Shown: positions 30,697 through 39,718 of the stretch, one piece after another | How positions within the stretch are numbered: position 1 is the first letter of the stretch | How the letters are laid out: each line of letters opens with the position of its first letter | Source: Thraustochytrium sp. TN22 | Taxonomy: Eukaryota; Sar; Bigyra; Thraustochytrida; Thraustochytriidae | Reading direction: 5' to 3' | Length of the DNA stretch: 64,000 nt | Assembly: GCA_013306675.1 (NCBI GenBank) | Contig: JABLUY010000008.1 | Coordinates: 62,001-126,000 of the forward strand | Translations under genes and position numbers: made by a program | Notes under the pieces: generated by a model | Databases searched by the model: none | What the model saw: only the letters and a program-made list of their open reading frames with translations | Told to the model about the DNA's origin: nothing

Positions 30697-31345
30697 AGGA
30701 CAGCGAGGCTGTCGCCGGCGCGGCCAGGCAGGCCCAACCGCCGCGCAGTGGCTGCAGCCGCAAGAGCAACCGGCCGCCCCCGCTGCCGCGTCCTCCCGCG
30801 GCGCCGCCCCTCCCTCCCTCCCCGCCCGCCCGCCCGCCGCCGCGCCGCCGCGCCAGCAGAGCAGGAGCGCGCGGAGCGAGCGCGGCGCGCGGCGTACCGT
30901 CGGCGGCGGCGCGCGCGCGGCGGGCGGACCGCGCGGCGAGGCCGGAGCGAGCCCGGAGGCGGCGAGGACATTTCGCCGCGCGAGGCGAGGCGAGGCGAGC
31001 CGCAGGCAGAGCGCAGAGGCGGCGGCGCGGGGCGGCGCGCGGGCGGCGCGGGCGCGCGAGGGCGGCGCGCGCGCGCGCGGGCGGGCGCGCGAGGGCGGGC
31101 GCGCAAGCGGCAGCGCGCGGGCCCGGCGGCGGGCGGCGCGGCGAGCGGCGAGGCGCGGCGCGGCGAGGCGAGGCGAGGCCCTCGCGGCGCGGTGACGCGC
31201 ACAAGGCGAGGCCAAGGCTCGCCTCGCGCAGACCGCCCCCAGGCTCGCCGGCGGTGCGGTGTGTCTGGCCGGCGGAAGGCGCGCGGTGCGGGCAAACGGC
31301 GCAGGCACCAGAGCCTCGGCGCGTACCGGCGCGAGCAGAACCGGA

Positions 31346-31397
31346 GGCGCGGCGCGGCGCGGCGCGGCGCGGCGCGGCACGGCGCGGCGCGGCGCGG
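31346..31397. repeat. GGCGC pentanucleotide array
   Basis: About ten GGCGC units ending about 40 bp before the F-box protein ATG. Confidence 0.9.
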
Positions 31398-31438
31398 AGA
31401 GGAGCAGCGAGCGGACAGGGCGCAGGGCGCAGGGCGAT

Positions 31439-32791
31439 ATGGCGCGCGGCGGAGGGGCGCTGGAGGGCGGGCTGCCGGAGGAGCTGGTGTGCCACGCGCT
31501 GAGCTTCCTGAGCGTGGAGGACCTGGTGACGCGCGTGGCGGCGAGCTCGCGGCACACGAAGCGGCTGGCGTACGGGATCGTGGGCGTGGGGGCGGCGGGG
31601 CCGGAGCAGGACGACCTGGGCGCGCAGCGCGTGGACCCCGTGCCGGCGCTGGCCAAACGGTACGCGCTGCTGCGCCGGCTGCGCGGGACGTACGAGGACC
31701 TGGCCAAGGAGCCCATGCGCCTGGTGCCGGACCTGCTGCCGCAGCAGCCGCAGGACGCCTCGCCGGAGCCCGTGCTCTTCCGCGCGCTGGAGAACCTGTG
31801 CTTTGCCTACGCCGGTTCGCGCTTCGGCAAGCTGGTCTCGCTCGACGATGTGGCCGTGCAGCGCGCCGCGGGCGTCAAGGTGCTCGAGTACAAGCGCCAC
31901 TCGGTCAGCTTCGGCAAGTACGTGCAGCTGCACGACGTCATCCACTCGCTTGTTGTGGATCGTGAGCGCTTCCTGCTCAAGCACTTCGCCTTCCCGGACG
32001 CCGAGGACGGCGACCTGTCGCCGCGCAAGCGCGCGCGCAGCGGCAGCACCAACAGCACCAGCAGCACGGCCTCGATCGCCTTCATGAACCCGCGCCGCGG
32101 CCGCGCGAGCTCGCTGGGCGCCCGCCAGGACGGCGCCCTTACGGAGCTCGGGCTGGCCACCTGCGACCGCATCTTCGACTTCTTCGACGTGGACAGCGAC
32201 GAGCTGCTCGGCTGGGAGGAGCTCTCGGCCATCAACCTCGCGGCCGGCCTGCCTCTCAGCGTGTCCGCCTACCTCTGGGTGCAGTCGTCTTACGAGACGG
32301 GAGCCCACGGCCGCCTCACGCGCGACGGCTACCGCGCCATGTTTCTCGAGAACTTCATCCGCGTACCGCGCCTCATGTACAAAGACCTCGTGCGCCTCGC
32401 CAGGTACCTGGCCTCGTGCGACCGCGACGACCTCGTCAACCGCATCCTCGCGCAGATGGAGCGCAACGAGGCCGCCGGCGCCTTCAACGATAACGACAAC
32501 GACCACAACCCCAACCCCAACCCGGCGGCCCCTGCGCACGCGGCTGCGGGCCCCAACCCTGCGGCGCATCAGCATGCAGCGCACGTTGATCCCTTTGCTG
32601 CTGCAGACGCTGCGGCGCTTGGTGTGCACGCCGCCACCACTGTCGGTGCGAGCCTTCTTCATGGTGGCCCTAACGAACTCGATCCGGGCGACGCCTTTGA
32701 GGAGGCTTTGGAGGCCGAAGCACTCTCCATCTTCGATGCCGTGTCCCATAATCTCAGTGACGCCTCCGACGGCGAGGAGCCCATTCTCTGA
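31439..32791 (+). CDS. F-box protein with an EF-hand segment
   Basis: A 450-aa protein whose first ATG (MARGGG) follows the GGCGC array. Residues 12-40 match an F-box (GLPEELVCHALSFLSVEDLV), the Skp1-binding module of SCF ubiquitin ligases. A central part of unknown fold follows, then a Ser/Thr/Arg-rich linker with a basic cluster (SPRKRARSGS). Next come EF-hand-like helices: FDFFDVDSDELLGWEEL, whose 12-residue loop DVDSDELLGWEE has ligands at the expected positions, and a second weaker hand near SYETGAHGRLTRDGY. The tail is Asn/Pro/Ala/His-rich with an acidic end. A substrate adaptor responsive to calcium is a reasonable inference. The pairing of F-box and EF-hand is unusual to my knowledge. 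Confidence 0.72.
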   Translation: MARGGGALEGGLPEELVCHALSFLSVEDLVTRVAASSRHTKRLAYGIVGVGAAGPEQDDLGAQRVDPVPALAKRYALLRRLRGTYEDLAKEPMRLVPDLLPQQPQDASPEPVLFRALENLCFAYAGSRFGKLVSLDDVAVQRAAGVKVLEYKRHSVSFGKYVQLHDVIHSLVVDRERFLLKHFAFPDAEDGDLSPRKRARSGSTNSTSSTASIAFMNPRRGRASSLGARQDGALTELGLATCDRIFDFFDVDSDELLGWEELSAINLAAGLPLSVSAYLWVQSSYETGAHGRLTRDGYRAMFLENFIRVPRLMYKDLVRLARYLASCDRDDLVNRILAQMERNEAAGAFNDNDNDHNPNPNPAAPAHAAAGPNPAAHQHAAHVDPFAAADAAALGVHAATTVGASLLHGGPNELDPGDAFEEALEAEALSIFDAVSHNLSDASDGEEPIL

Positions 32792-33003
32792 AGGGACCCC
32801 TTACGCATTGACGATCATGATGAGAGAGGCAAGACTGGAAGTCTGACGACCTTGAGGGAGAAAGGACGCATCTAGCTCGTCCGCACACAAGTACTGGTCC
32901 AGCACCAGCAGCTCGCATCCCCTCCGTCAGCAGTGGTAGTAGTAGAGAACACACAGATTTCACAGCCCAGAGCTGCATTGCACCGAGCGTGTTGTGACTC
33001 GTG

Positions 33004-33302
33004 CTTCATTCGTTCAAACTCCGCCTCGACCAGTAACTCCTCACGAATCGTCCTGTTCGGCTGTGCCTGATAGTTCAAGCAGCAACCACGCGGCGTTGCG
33101 GTCGTAGTGGTTCGTTCAAACTCCGCCTCGACCAGTAGACAGACTCCTCACGAATCATCCTGCTCGGTGGATGCTGCAGTAATCACGCGGCGTTGCCGTC
33201 GTAGTGGTTCGTTCAAACTTCGCCTCGGCCAATGACTCCTCACGATACATCCTGCTCGGCTGAGCCTGCAGCAACCACGCGGCGTTGCCGTCGTAGTGGT
33301 GG
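33004..33302. repeat. ~95-bp minisatellite, 3 copies
   Basis: Three tandem imperfect copies of a roughly 95-bp unit (about 33004-33110, 33111-33207 and 33208-33302), each carrying TTCGTTCAAAC, CTCCTCACGA and CACGCGGCGTTG(C/G)(C/G)GTCGTAGTGG. It lies in the 1.05-kb gap between the convergent F-box and importin-alpha genes. I see no gene in that gap. Confidence 0.88.
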
Positions 33303-33845
33303 CCCACATGTTTGTTGCGCGCGAGTTCTCTGTAATCAGGCTCGGCCTGGCAGTGACTTTGGCAAAGCAAGCCTTCGAAAGCAAGCAAGATCATCTCAGA
33401 TGGCTGATGTGGTCTGTCAGTGTGCTATCGGATGTCTGTCACCTTTCTCTCTCCCTCTCTCTCGCCCGATTCTTCTTCATTCTTTCACACGACTCGAAGT
33501 TCGTTTGAACATAATAGGCTACAGCAAGCGAGCGTGAAGGGTCTTTCTTGAAGACCTCGCAAAAAATTGCGATGTCGGAGAGAAGGGAGGGGTATTCGTC
33601 AGAATAAGGCTTGCAGTGCCTGTGCTGTGTGTGTGGCTGCTTCTTGCTTCGCCTGCTTGTGGGCGGCGGCAAGCGAGCATGCCTGTATGTATGGTATGAA
33701 TGGGATGGGGATGGGATGCACAGAGGCGCGCTGTGGACGGACACCAGAGCCGGCCAGAGCAGCGACCTCAAAGCGCTCGCGGAACAAACGAGTGCCTGTC
33801 TGTTTGTTTGTTTGTTTGTTGCGGTCGCTTTCACACGCGCATGCC

Positions 33846-35582
33846 TCAGTTGAAGCTGATGGGAGCGAAGTTGAGGCCGTTGGACGCGGCCGGCTCGGCA
33901 AAGCTGCCAAAGTTGAACTGGGAGGCCGGCTTGTCGGCCTTGGGAGCCTCGGGCTGGGAAGCGCCACCAAAGGTGAACATGGCGCCGGAGTCGTCAAGGC
34001 CCGGGGCGACGTCGGCGTGGTCCTCCTCGTCGTCGCCAGTGAAGAAGGTCTCGATGATCTGGCGAGCCTTGTTGTACACCTCGTCGCTGGAGTGCTCCTG
34101 GAGCTCCTCAATGCGCTCGAGGCCGCCGAACTCCTCAACCTGGAGGCCGTAGCGGTCCTCGTCGATGCGCATGATGGTCTCGATGCTGCCGAGCATGAGC
34201 ATGATGGTCTTGGCGTCGGTGACCTGGAGCGCCTCGCAGATGGCCTTGAGCGCGTTGAAGCGCTCGACGATGCAGGAGACGTGCTCCTGGGAGCCGCCCG
34301 AGCAGATGTTGGCGACGGCCCAGGCGGCCTCCTTGCGCACAGCCCAGGCGGCCTGCTCGAGAGCCTGAACGGTGGCCTCGGGCAGACCCGGGGTGGCGAG
34401 AAAGGCGCCGATCTGCTCCTTGGTGCCGGCGGTGATGTTGGAGCAGGTCCAGGCGACCTCCTTGCGCACGGACATCTTCTCGTGGTGGAAGAGGCGCTCG
34501 AGCTCGCGCAGCAGGCCGGCGTCGAGCGCCGACTGCGTGTGGTAGTCCTCGCCGGTGACGATGTTGCCGAGCGTGCGCAGGCAGGGCGGGACGGCCTTGT
34601 CGAGGCCGGAGCGCAGGAGCTTGACGAGCGTCTGGCAGACGCCGGTCTGCACGATGACGTCGAGGCGCTCGTTCTCGCCGTCGCTCACGTACGAGAGCGC
34701 CCAGCAGGCATCCACGATGGCCTCCTCGTCGCCCGAGCTCTCGATGATGCGCGCCAGCACGGGGACGTAGGGCGCCACCATGTTGAGCGCCGGGCGCGGC
34801 TTGCTGCCGCGGCACAGGTTGCTCACGGCCCAGGTCACGTTGCGCATCATGGACAGGTTCGCCGGGCGCTCCAGGTTGGCCAGCAGGCCCTGCGGCAGGC
34901 CCTCGGTGGCCAGCACGCGGTCGCGCAGCTGCGGGCAGTCGCCCGCCACGTTGCCCACGCACCAGGCGGCCTGCTCACGCACCGCGGCGTCGTGCGAGTT
35001 GAGCAGCGGCACGAGGAGCGGCAGCGCGCCGGCGTCCACGATCGACGCCGTAAGCTCCGAGGAGCCCACGTTGGTGAGCGCCCAGGCAGCCTCAAACTGC
35101 AGCATGGTGTCGTCGAAGCACTGCAGGAACTGGCACAGGTACGGCAGGAAGCCGGCGCTGATCACCTCCTGCACGGGCGGGTCCGTGGGCTTGGACAGCA
35201 GCTTGCGCAGCGCCTTGGTGCCGGCCAACCGCCGCGCGCCGCTGCCGTCCTGCATCGCCTGCAGCATCGTTGGCAGCGCCGACAGCTTGGCCGGGATCTC
35301 CTCCACCTCGGCCGCGGCCGCATCGGCGGCGCCCGCCGCGGGCGTCGCCGGCGCCGCCACGGTCGCGCCCGTCTGCCGCCGCTTGCGCAGGTTGTCCTCG
35401 CGCCGGTTCTTGCGGATCTGCACCGACACCTCCTGCCGCTTCTTGCGGCCCTCCTCATGGTCGATGCCCGCCTTGGCGCCGCCCGTCGCCGCCGCCGCCG
35501 CCATCATCTTGCCGCCCGCCGCGCCGCCCGCCGCCGCCGCCGCGACCGCCGCGCCGTCCACCTGGAAGTCGCTAAAAAGCAT
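33846..35582 (-). CDS. importin subunit alpha
   Basis: A 578-aa karyopherin alpha, slightly long for the family (about 530). It binds classical nuclear localisation signals and importin beta. Residues about 40-70 are the importin-beta-binding segment, with basic clusters (RKKRQ, RKNRRED, LRKRRQ). About ten armadillo repeats follow with the family's Trp-Asn NLS-binding pairs: WALTNVGSS, WCVGNVAGD, WAVSNLCRG, WALSYVSDG, WTCSNITAG, WAVANICSGG. The C-terminus has the acidic GDDEED stretch used for export-factor binding and then F-x-F-G elements (FTFGG, FNFGSF). The first 40 residues are an Ala/Gly-rich extension. ATG at 35582 is used. Codon use is strongly G/C-ending, consistent with high expression. 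Confidence 0.97.
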   Translation of the reverse strand: MLFSDFQVDGAAVAAAAAGGAAGGKMMAAAAATGGAKAGIDHEEGRKKRQEVSVQIRKNRREDNLRKRRQTGATVAAPATPAAGAADAAAAEVEEIPAKLSALPTMLQAMQDGSGARRLAGTKALRKLLSKPTDPPVQEVISAGFLPYLCQFLQCFDDTMLQFEAAWALTNVGSSELTASIVDAGALPLLVPLLNSHDAAVREQAAWCVGNVAGDCPQLRDRVLATEGLPQGLLANLERPANLSMMRNVTWAVSNLCRGSKPRPALNMVAPYVPVLARIIESSGDEEAIVDACWALSYVSDGENERLDVIVQTGVCQTLVKLLRSGLDKAVPPCLRTLGNIVTGEDYHTQSALDAGLLRELERLFHHEKMSVRKEVAWTCSNITAGTKEQIGAFLATPGLPEATVQALEQAAWAVRKEAAWAVANICSGGSQEHVSCIVERFNALKAICEALQVTDAKTIMLMLGSIETIMRIDEDRYGLQVEEFGGLERIEELQEHSSDEVYNKARQIIETFFTGDDEEDHADVAPGLDDSGAMFTFGGASQPEAPKADKPASQFNFGSFAEPAASNGLNFAPISFN

Positions 35583-36261
35583 TCTGTTCTGCCGCGCTTG
35601 CTTGCCTTCTGCTCGCTCACTCGCTCGCTCGCTCGGCGCTGTCTCACGCGGTCTTTCCGCGCTCCCTCGGGGCTCTCCCGACCACTGCTCCGGAGCCTCG
35701 CTGGCCTCCTCTTCCTTTCGCCTCTGGCTAGCTCGCTAGGTTTGCTCGCTCGTTGCTCGCTCGCTCGCTCGCGCGCTCGCTCGCTCGCTCGCTCGCTCGC
35801 GTTGGTTTGGATTCCTGCGTCTCGATCGAGAGATTGGGTTCTGCCTCGCCGAGCTCGCCGAGCTCGGCGCCGCGCTCGGCGCCGAGGCGCGCCGCTCGGT
35901 TTGAATTTTTGAACGCGGCCGGAAGCCGCCGTTTCGGCCCGTTGGCCCCGGATTTCCTCGCTCCTCCGTCTTTTCCTCGGCCCCGACCGCGCCGCTGGGG
36001 CCGGTTTCGCCTAGGCGAGCATACGATGCCGCTAGGACTGCCGCTGGGGGTGCGCGCGCGGGGACTAGCCGCTGGCGGGACCGCCGAGGCGAGCGCGGCG
36101 CGGCGAGACGGTGACAGTTGGGCGGGGCGGGCAGCAGGGGCGGCGGCCGGTCGGCCGGTGGTTGGAGGCCAAATGGAGGGAGAGCAGGAGCCTCAGCCTG
36201 AGGGAGGGAGAGAGAAAGATGCTAGCTTTGGTGTAACATCACGAGTACAAGAGTGATGCTG

Positions 36262-36279
36262 CATGCACGAGCGTGCATG
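36262..36279. other. perfect 7-bp hairpin
   Basis: CATGCAC and GTGCATG are separated by GAGC, so transcripts of either strand could form a short stem-loop. It lies beyond the 3' end of the GCN5 gene, and no role is known. Confidence 0.5.
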
Positions 36280-36301
36280 GTGTTCACAGTCGAGCAAACA
36301 T

Positions 36302-36328
36302 CCCGGCTCTTGTGAGGGAAGAGCCGGG
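36302..36328. other. perfect 10-bp hairpin
   Basis: CCCGGCTCTT pairs with AAGAGCCGGG across a 7-nt loop. It lies about 330 bp beyond the GCN5 stop codon, possibly in the 3' UTR or downstream of it. Confidence 0.6.
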
Positions 36329-36662
36329 GCTTGTCCCAGTAGAAATTTGAGGATCCTGGTCTGTGGAAGACTTGCTTGGTAGCTTTTTTTGCAAAAAATG
36401 CTTCTTCTTTGGCAGCGGCCAGCTCGAACGAGGCCCTTTTCCTCCTGTCGCGTGGCCAGAAGCCCTCATCCCACCAGAAGCCCTCAACCCACGCCGCGTC
36501 TTTCTTCCGTAAGGGGGGGAGGCACTTTCCGCAGCCAACGAGTATTCGCTCAGGCTCGTTGGCGTGTATTCACTCAGGCTCGTTGGCGTGAAAATAAACA
36601 ACTGCACGCTCGCCCAAACATCTTCGCCATCTTTGTTGTCATTTTGGCTACCTTTGCTAATC

Positions 36663-38753
36663 TTAGTCGGACGCTGGCTCGGCGGCGGCAGCGGAATCAA
36701 AGGCAGGCGCCGAGGCCGGATCAAGGTCAAAGTGCTCCTTGAAGAGATTGAGGACGTAGGTGCGCAGGTTGGAGGCGGAGCGAAAATAGGTGGTGTCCGG
36801 GCCATTGTATGTGCAACAGTTATCGCACATGCGCAGCAAGTCATCGCGCAGGCGCTCCGGGGTCGTGTAGTGACGGCCGTGATCCAAGCGCTTCTTGATG
36901 AGCGAAAGGTCAATGGGGTCGCGGATGATATCGAGGTAGTCTGCGACGACGTCCCCGACAGGCTCCTGAAAAGGCCAGGCCTCGCGATGCGCCTTGACGA
37001 GGCGGTGCACGGTGTGGAGGCGCGACTGCATGGCATAGTAGTCCGGGTCGTCCTCCGGATGGCCTGTCGCGTCGGCCCGGTGGTGCACCATGCGAGAGAG
37101 GCCGCGCACGGGAAGCGCCCAGCCGGCCTCGCGCACGCCGCGCACCTGCTCCTGCAGGTTGGTGATGGCAAGGCCGTCGCGAAAGGGCAGTCCCGGGTAC
37201 ACCTGGTCCGCCTCGGCCTTTTCCTTGATCTTGCGAAAGAGAAACTTTCGCTGAGAGGCAATCATCTCGGGTATTCGCAGGTAGTCGACGTACTCGTTGA
37301 CGCTGCACTCCATGAGCGTGCCGCCGTCGTAGTCCTTGATGTAGCTGCGCCAGCGCTCGCGCGGCATGGTGATGGTCTTGGTGAAGCCCTGCTTGCGAAA
37401 GTACCCGATCGCGAAGTTGTCCGCGTACGTGAGAAAGTGCGTCAGCTGGATAGACTTGACCCACTGCTTCAGGTTGTTCATGAGCTGCGTGCCAAAGCCC
37501 TTGACTTGGCGCGCCGCAGACACCGCCAAAAAGGCGATTTCCGCGAACCGCTGCTCCAGGTACGGCCGGAAACAGATGCCGCCCACAACCACGCCTTTGT
37601 CGATGCAAATGAGAGAGTAGTGCTTGCGGTCCATCACGAGCCGCACGATGTACTCCTTTGGCATCTTGGGCAGCTGCTTCGCGAAGATCTCCTTCACGTT
37701 GATGAGCCACACCAGGTTCTCCTCGGTCCCATCGTTGGTCACGATGCGGAACTGCAGCTCGTCGCTCGCCGCCGCCGCTTCCACGCGCCGACGCTTCGCG
37801 TCCGGCTCCCCGTGCGCCGCGCTGCCGTTCTGGCTCGCCACCGCCGCCGCGGCCCGCGCCGGGTCGTCGCGCAGCACCGCCAGCGTCTCGCGCACCAGCG
37901 CGGGCTCCGCCGGCGCCTCCGCCGCCTTGCGGACCAGTACCTGAGCAGCCTGGTCCCAGGTTTCGCTCGGATCTGAGGCCGCTAGCGCCGTCAGCGCAGC
38001 TACGGTGCGGCGCTTCGCCTCCTGGTCCCCGCCCGGGCCCTGCACCTCGGCAACAAGGCGCTCCAGCTTGGCGTGCAGCCACGCCATGGCCGGGTCCTGA
38101 ACCGCCTGCCCGTTCGATCTTGGCTCTTCTGGTGCTGTCTGCGGCGCTGTGGGCGCCGCCGGCAAGGGCGTCATCACCACGGCGGCCTGCAGAGGCGGCA
38201 CCACGGGTGTCGCCACGCTTTGCGCTGCAGGCTGCACGATGGGAAGCGACGGCGGGGTCTGCGTTGGTGTCGGCTGTTCTTGCTGTTGCTGTTGCTGTTG
38301 TTGTTGTTGTTGTTGCTGCTGCTGCTGCGGCGGCGGCTGCTGCGGCTGCTGTGGCGGCTGCTGCGGCTGCTGCGGCTGCTCTGGCTGCTCTGGCTGCTGC
38401 GGCTGCTGCGGCTGCTGCGGCTGCGACACCGGCTGCGGCTGTGCCGGCACCACGACCGGCAGAGGCGGCGCTGCCAGGATCGCGGGGCCAATCGGCGCCG
38501 GCTGCGTCGGCACCTGCGCCTGCAAATTCTCAAGCTTCATCGGCTGCGGCTGCATCTGCGGCTGCGGCTGCGGCTGCGGCTGTGCCTGCGGCTGCGGCTC
38601 GGCCGGCAGCGCCGGCGGCATCGAGGTCGGCGCGGGCGCCCCCGCCATTGCCGTCGTCGATGCCGCCTCCGCGCCAGCCACGCCCGCGGCCGCGCCCGCG
38701 CCCGCGGCGGCCGGCGGAGGCGCCGAACCGCCGCCCTCGCCCGCGTCCGCCAT
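36663..38753 (-). CDS. GCN5-type histone acetyltransferase with bromodomain
   Basis: A 696-aa protein (ATG at 38753, MADAGEGG). The N-terminal half is low-complexity Ala/Pro/Gln, with long PQQPQQ and poly-Gln runs (encoded near 38276-38330). The GNAT domain follows: FRIVTND, the catalytic-Glu region RFAEIAFLAV, the acetyl-CoA motif QVKGFGTQLMN, THFLTYADNFAIGYFRKQGF and the GCN5-specific IKDYDGGTLMEC. The C-terminus is a bromodomain (WPFQEPVGDVVADYLDIIRDPIDL...YNGPDTTYF) with the acetyl-lysine-binding Asn in YNGP. It should act in the nucleus as the acetyltransferase of SAGA/ADA-type coactivator complexes on histone H3. Compared with yeast Gcn5 (439 aa) the extra length is the Gln/Pro-rich part. 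Confidence 0.97.
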   Translation of the reverse strand: MADAGEGGGSAPPPAAAGAGAAAGVAGAEAASTTAMAGAPAPTSMPPALPAEPQPQAQPQPQPQPQMQPQPMKLENLQAQVPTQPAPIGPAILAAPPLPVVVPAQPQPVSQPQQPQQPQQPEQPEQPQQPQQPPQQPQQPPPQQQQQQQQQQQQQQQQEQPTPTQTPPSLPIVQPAAQSVATPVVPPLQAAVVMTPLPAAPTAPQTAPEEPRSNGQAVQDPAMAWLHAKLERLVAEVQGPGGDQEAKRRTVAALTALAASDPSETWDQAAQVLVRKAAEAPAEPALVRETLAVLRDDPARAAAAVASQNGSAAHGEPDAKRRRVEAAAASDELQFRIVTNDGTEENLVWLINVKEIFAKQLPKMPKEYIVRLVMDRKHYSLICIDKGVVVGGICFRPYLEQRFAEIAFLAVSAARQVKGFGTQLMNNLKQWVKSIQLTHFLTYADNFAIGYFRKQGFTKTITMPRERWRSYIKDYDGGTLMECSVNEYVDYLRIPEMIASQRKFLFRKIKEKAEADQVYPGLPFRDGLAITNLQEQVRGVREAGWALPVRGLSRMVHHRADATGHPEDDPDYYAMQSRLHTVHRLVKAHREAWPFQEPVGDVVADYLDIIRDPIDLSLIKKRLDHGRHYTTPERLRDDLLRMCDNCCTYNGPDTTYFRSASNLRTYVLNLFKEHFDLDPASAPAFDSAAAAEPASD

Positions 38754-39718
38754 CCCGCCCTGCCCCGCGCGCGCGCGCGAGAGCCCGACCCGGCCGAGCC
38801 GCGGCTTTGCTACGTCCAACGACGGCGGGGCGGCCGCCAGGCCAGGCCAGGTCGCGCGCGCAACGTGGAGACCAGCGAGGTCACGGCGGTGATCAATATC
38901 TACGACGGACACAAGGGCCGCTGGGATCGCTGCAGCCTCTGATGATTGGGGCGCAATTGCGAATGCAGCTGCGAGGTCATCGTCATTGCGTGGCTCGTGT
39001 TGCGCAACAACGCGAGGCAGCCAGAGATCGATCGTTCTGTAGTGAAGAAGGAATGACGAGCAAACACAATACGAATCCTGTGGGACGCTGACTCAAGCTG
39101 GTCCCCGCCGGCGGGCCAAGCTGTTGCCCCCAACTTGGCCGACCCACTGGCGCGAGCCCGGAACGGCGAGCAAGCACGTTCAAGGCGCTGCTGGACAACT
39201 CACATCCACCGACTCGATCCATCTCCATGGCAGGGGCAAGGCTCGGGTTTTATGGGGGTTTGGTGAAAGATCTGTGGCCGGTGCCTCGGCGAGACTGTGA
39301 GCGATGGTTGATTTTTGCCAACTCCCACTCTTCTTCTCTTCGCACTGGCAGAGAGACGTACGTCAACAAGCGGCGTCTCGTGCGGCGGCGCCTCAGCTTG
39401 AGAGCCCCACGCGGCGCCTCAACTTGAGCCCCATGCGGCGCCCGGCGCCTTGTGCGGCCGTACCTGAGGTTAGCAGGCGGCTCAGAGGTAACGAGCAGAA
39501 GCAAACAACGCTCAGCAAATTCGTGCTTTGGTGAAGACTACGGCGGGTGCTAAGTAGGACAGTGTGTGCTCTCGAGCGAGCGGGCGGGCGACAAAAAGGC
39601 GGCTCGCGAGATGGGGCCCATGGGCGGGTGGGGACGCACGCGGGACGCACGTGAATCTCTGGTCAAATTGCCAAGGCACCCTGCAGCAGAGTCTGCAGGC
39701 AGAAAGGTGCTCTTAAAT
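38754..39718. other. intergenic region, GCN5 promoter side to SHMT 3' end
   Basis: About 965 bp with no gene I can support. A roughly 26-bp GGCGCCTCA(G/A)CTTGAG...CCCCA(C/T)GC unit occurs twice in tandem at about 39389-39440. Confidence 0.45.

Larger units (their letters stand above)
29456..31438. other. gene-poor region with GAGCTC/GACCTC and GGCGC repeats
   Basis: About 2 kb without a supported gene. It contains an AGCTAGCT cluster at 29820-29856, a strikingly regular run of GAGCTC/GACCTC hexamers at 30588-30696 (largely self-complementary), broad GCGAGG/GGCGCG low-complexity DNA at 30960-31190, and a GGCGC array at 31346-31397 just before the F-box start. The long open frames here are Arg/Ala-only artefacts of this composition. 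Confidence 0.5.
35583..36662. other. intergenic region, importin alpha to GCN5, with hairpins
   Basis: About 1.1 kb. It includes (GCTC)n tracts near 35620 and at 35755-35805 in the likely importin-alpha promoter. Two perfect inverted repeats follow at 36262-36279 and 36302-36328. Then come small direct duplications: an 18-bp AGAAGCCCTCA unit near 36460-36495 and a 24-bp TATTC(G/A)CTCAGGCTCG unit at about 36543-36590, before the GCN5 stop. No gene is supported. Confidence 0.5.

Noticed and set aside
30515-32749. A 744-codon frame antisense to the F-box gene and its upstream repeats.
   Set aside because: It is made largely of Arg/Ala/Ser from GGCGC and GAGCTC repeats and the reverse of the F-box gene.
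33846-34000. F-x-F-G elements at the importin-alpha C-terminus as a novel nucleoporin-like tail.
   Set aside because: Similar FNFG-like endings occur in importin alphas of other lineages, so this is probably ordinary.
33567-35912. A 781-codon open frame antisense to importin alpha.
   Set aside because: It is a shadow of the strongly biased codon use of importin alpha on the other strand. The translation is Leu/Val/His/Arg-rich with no domain.
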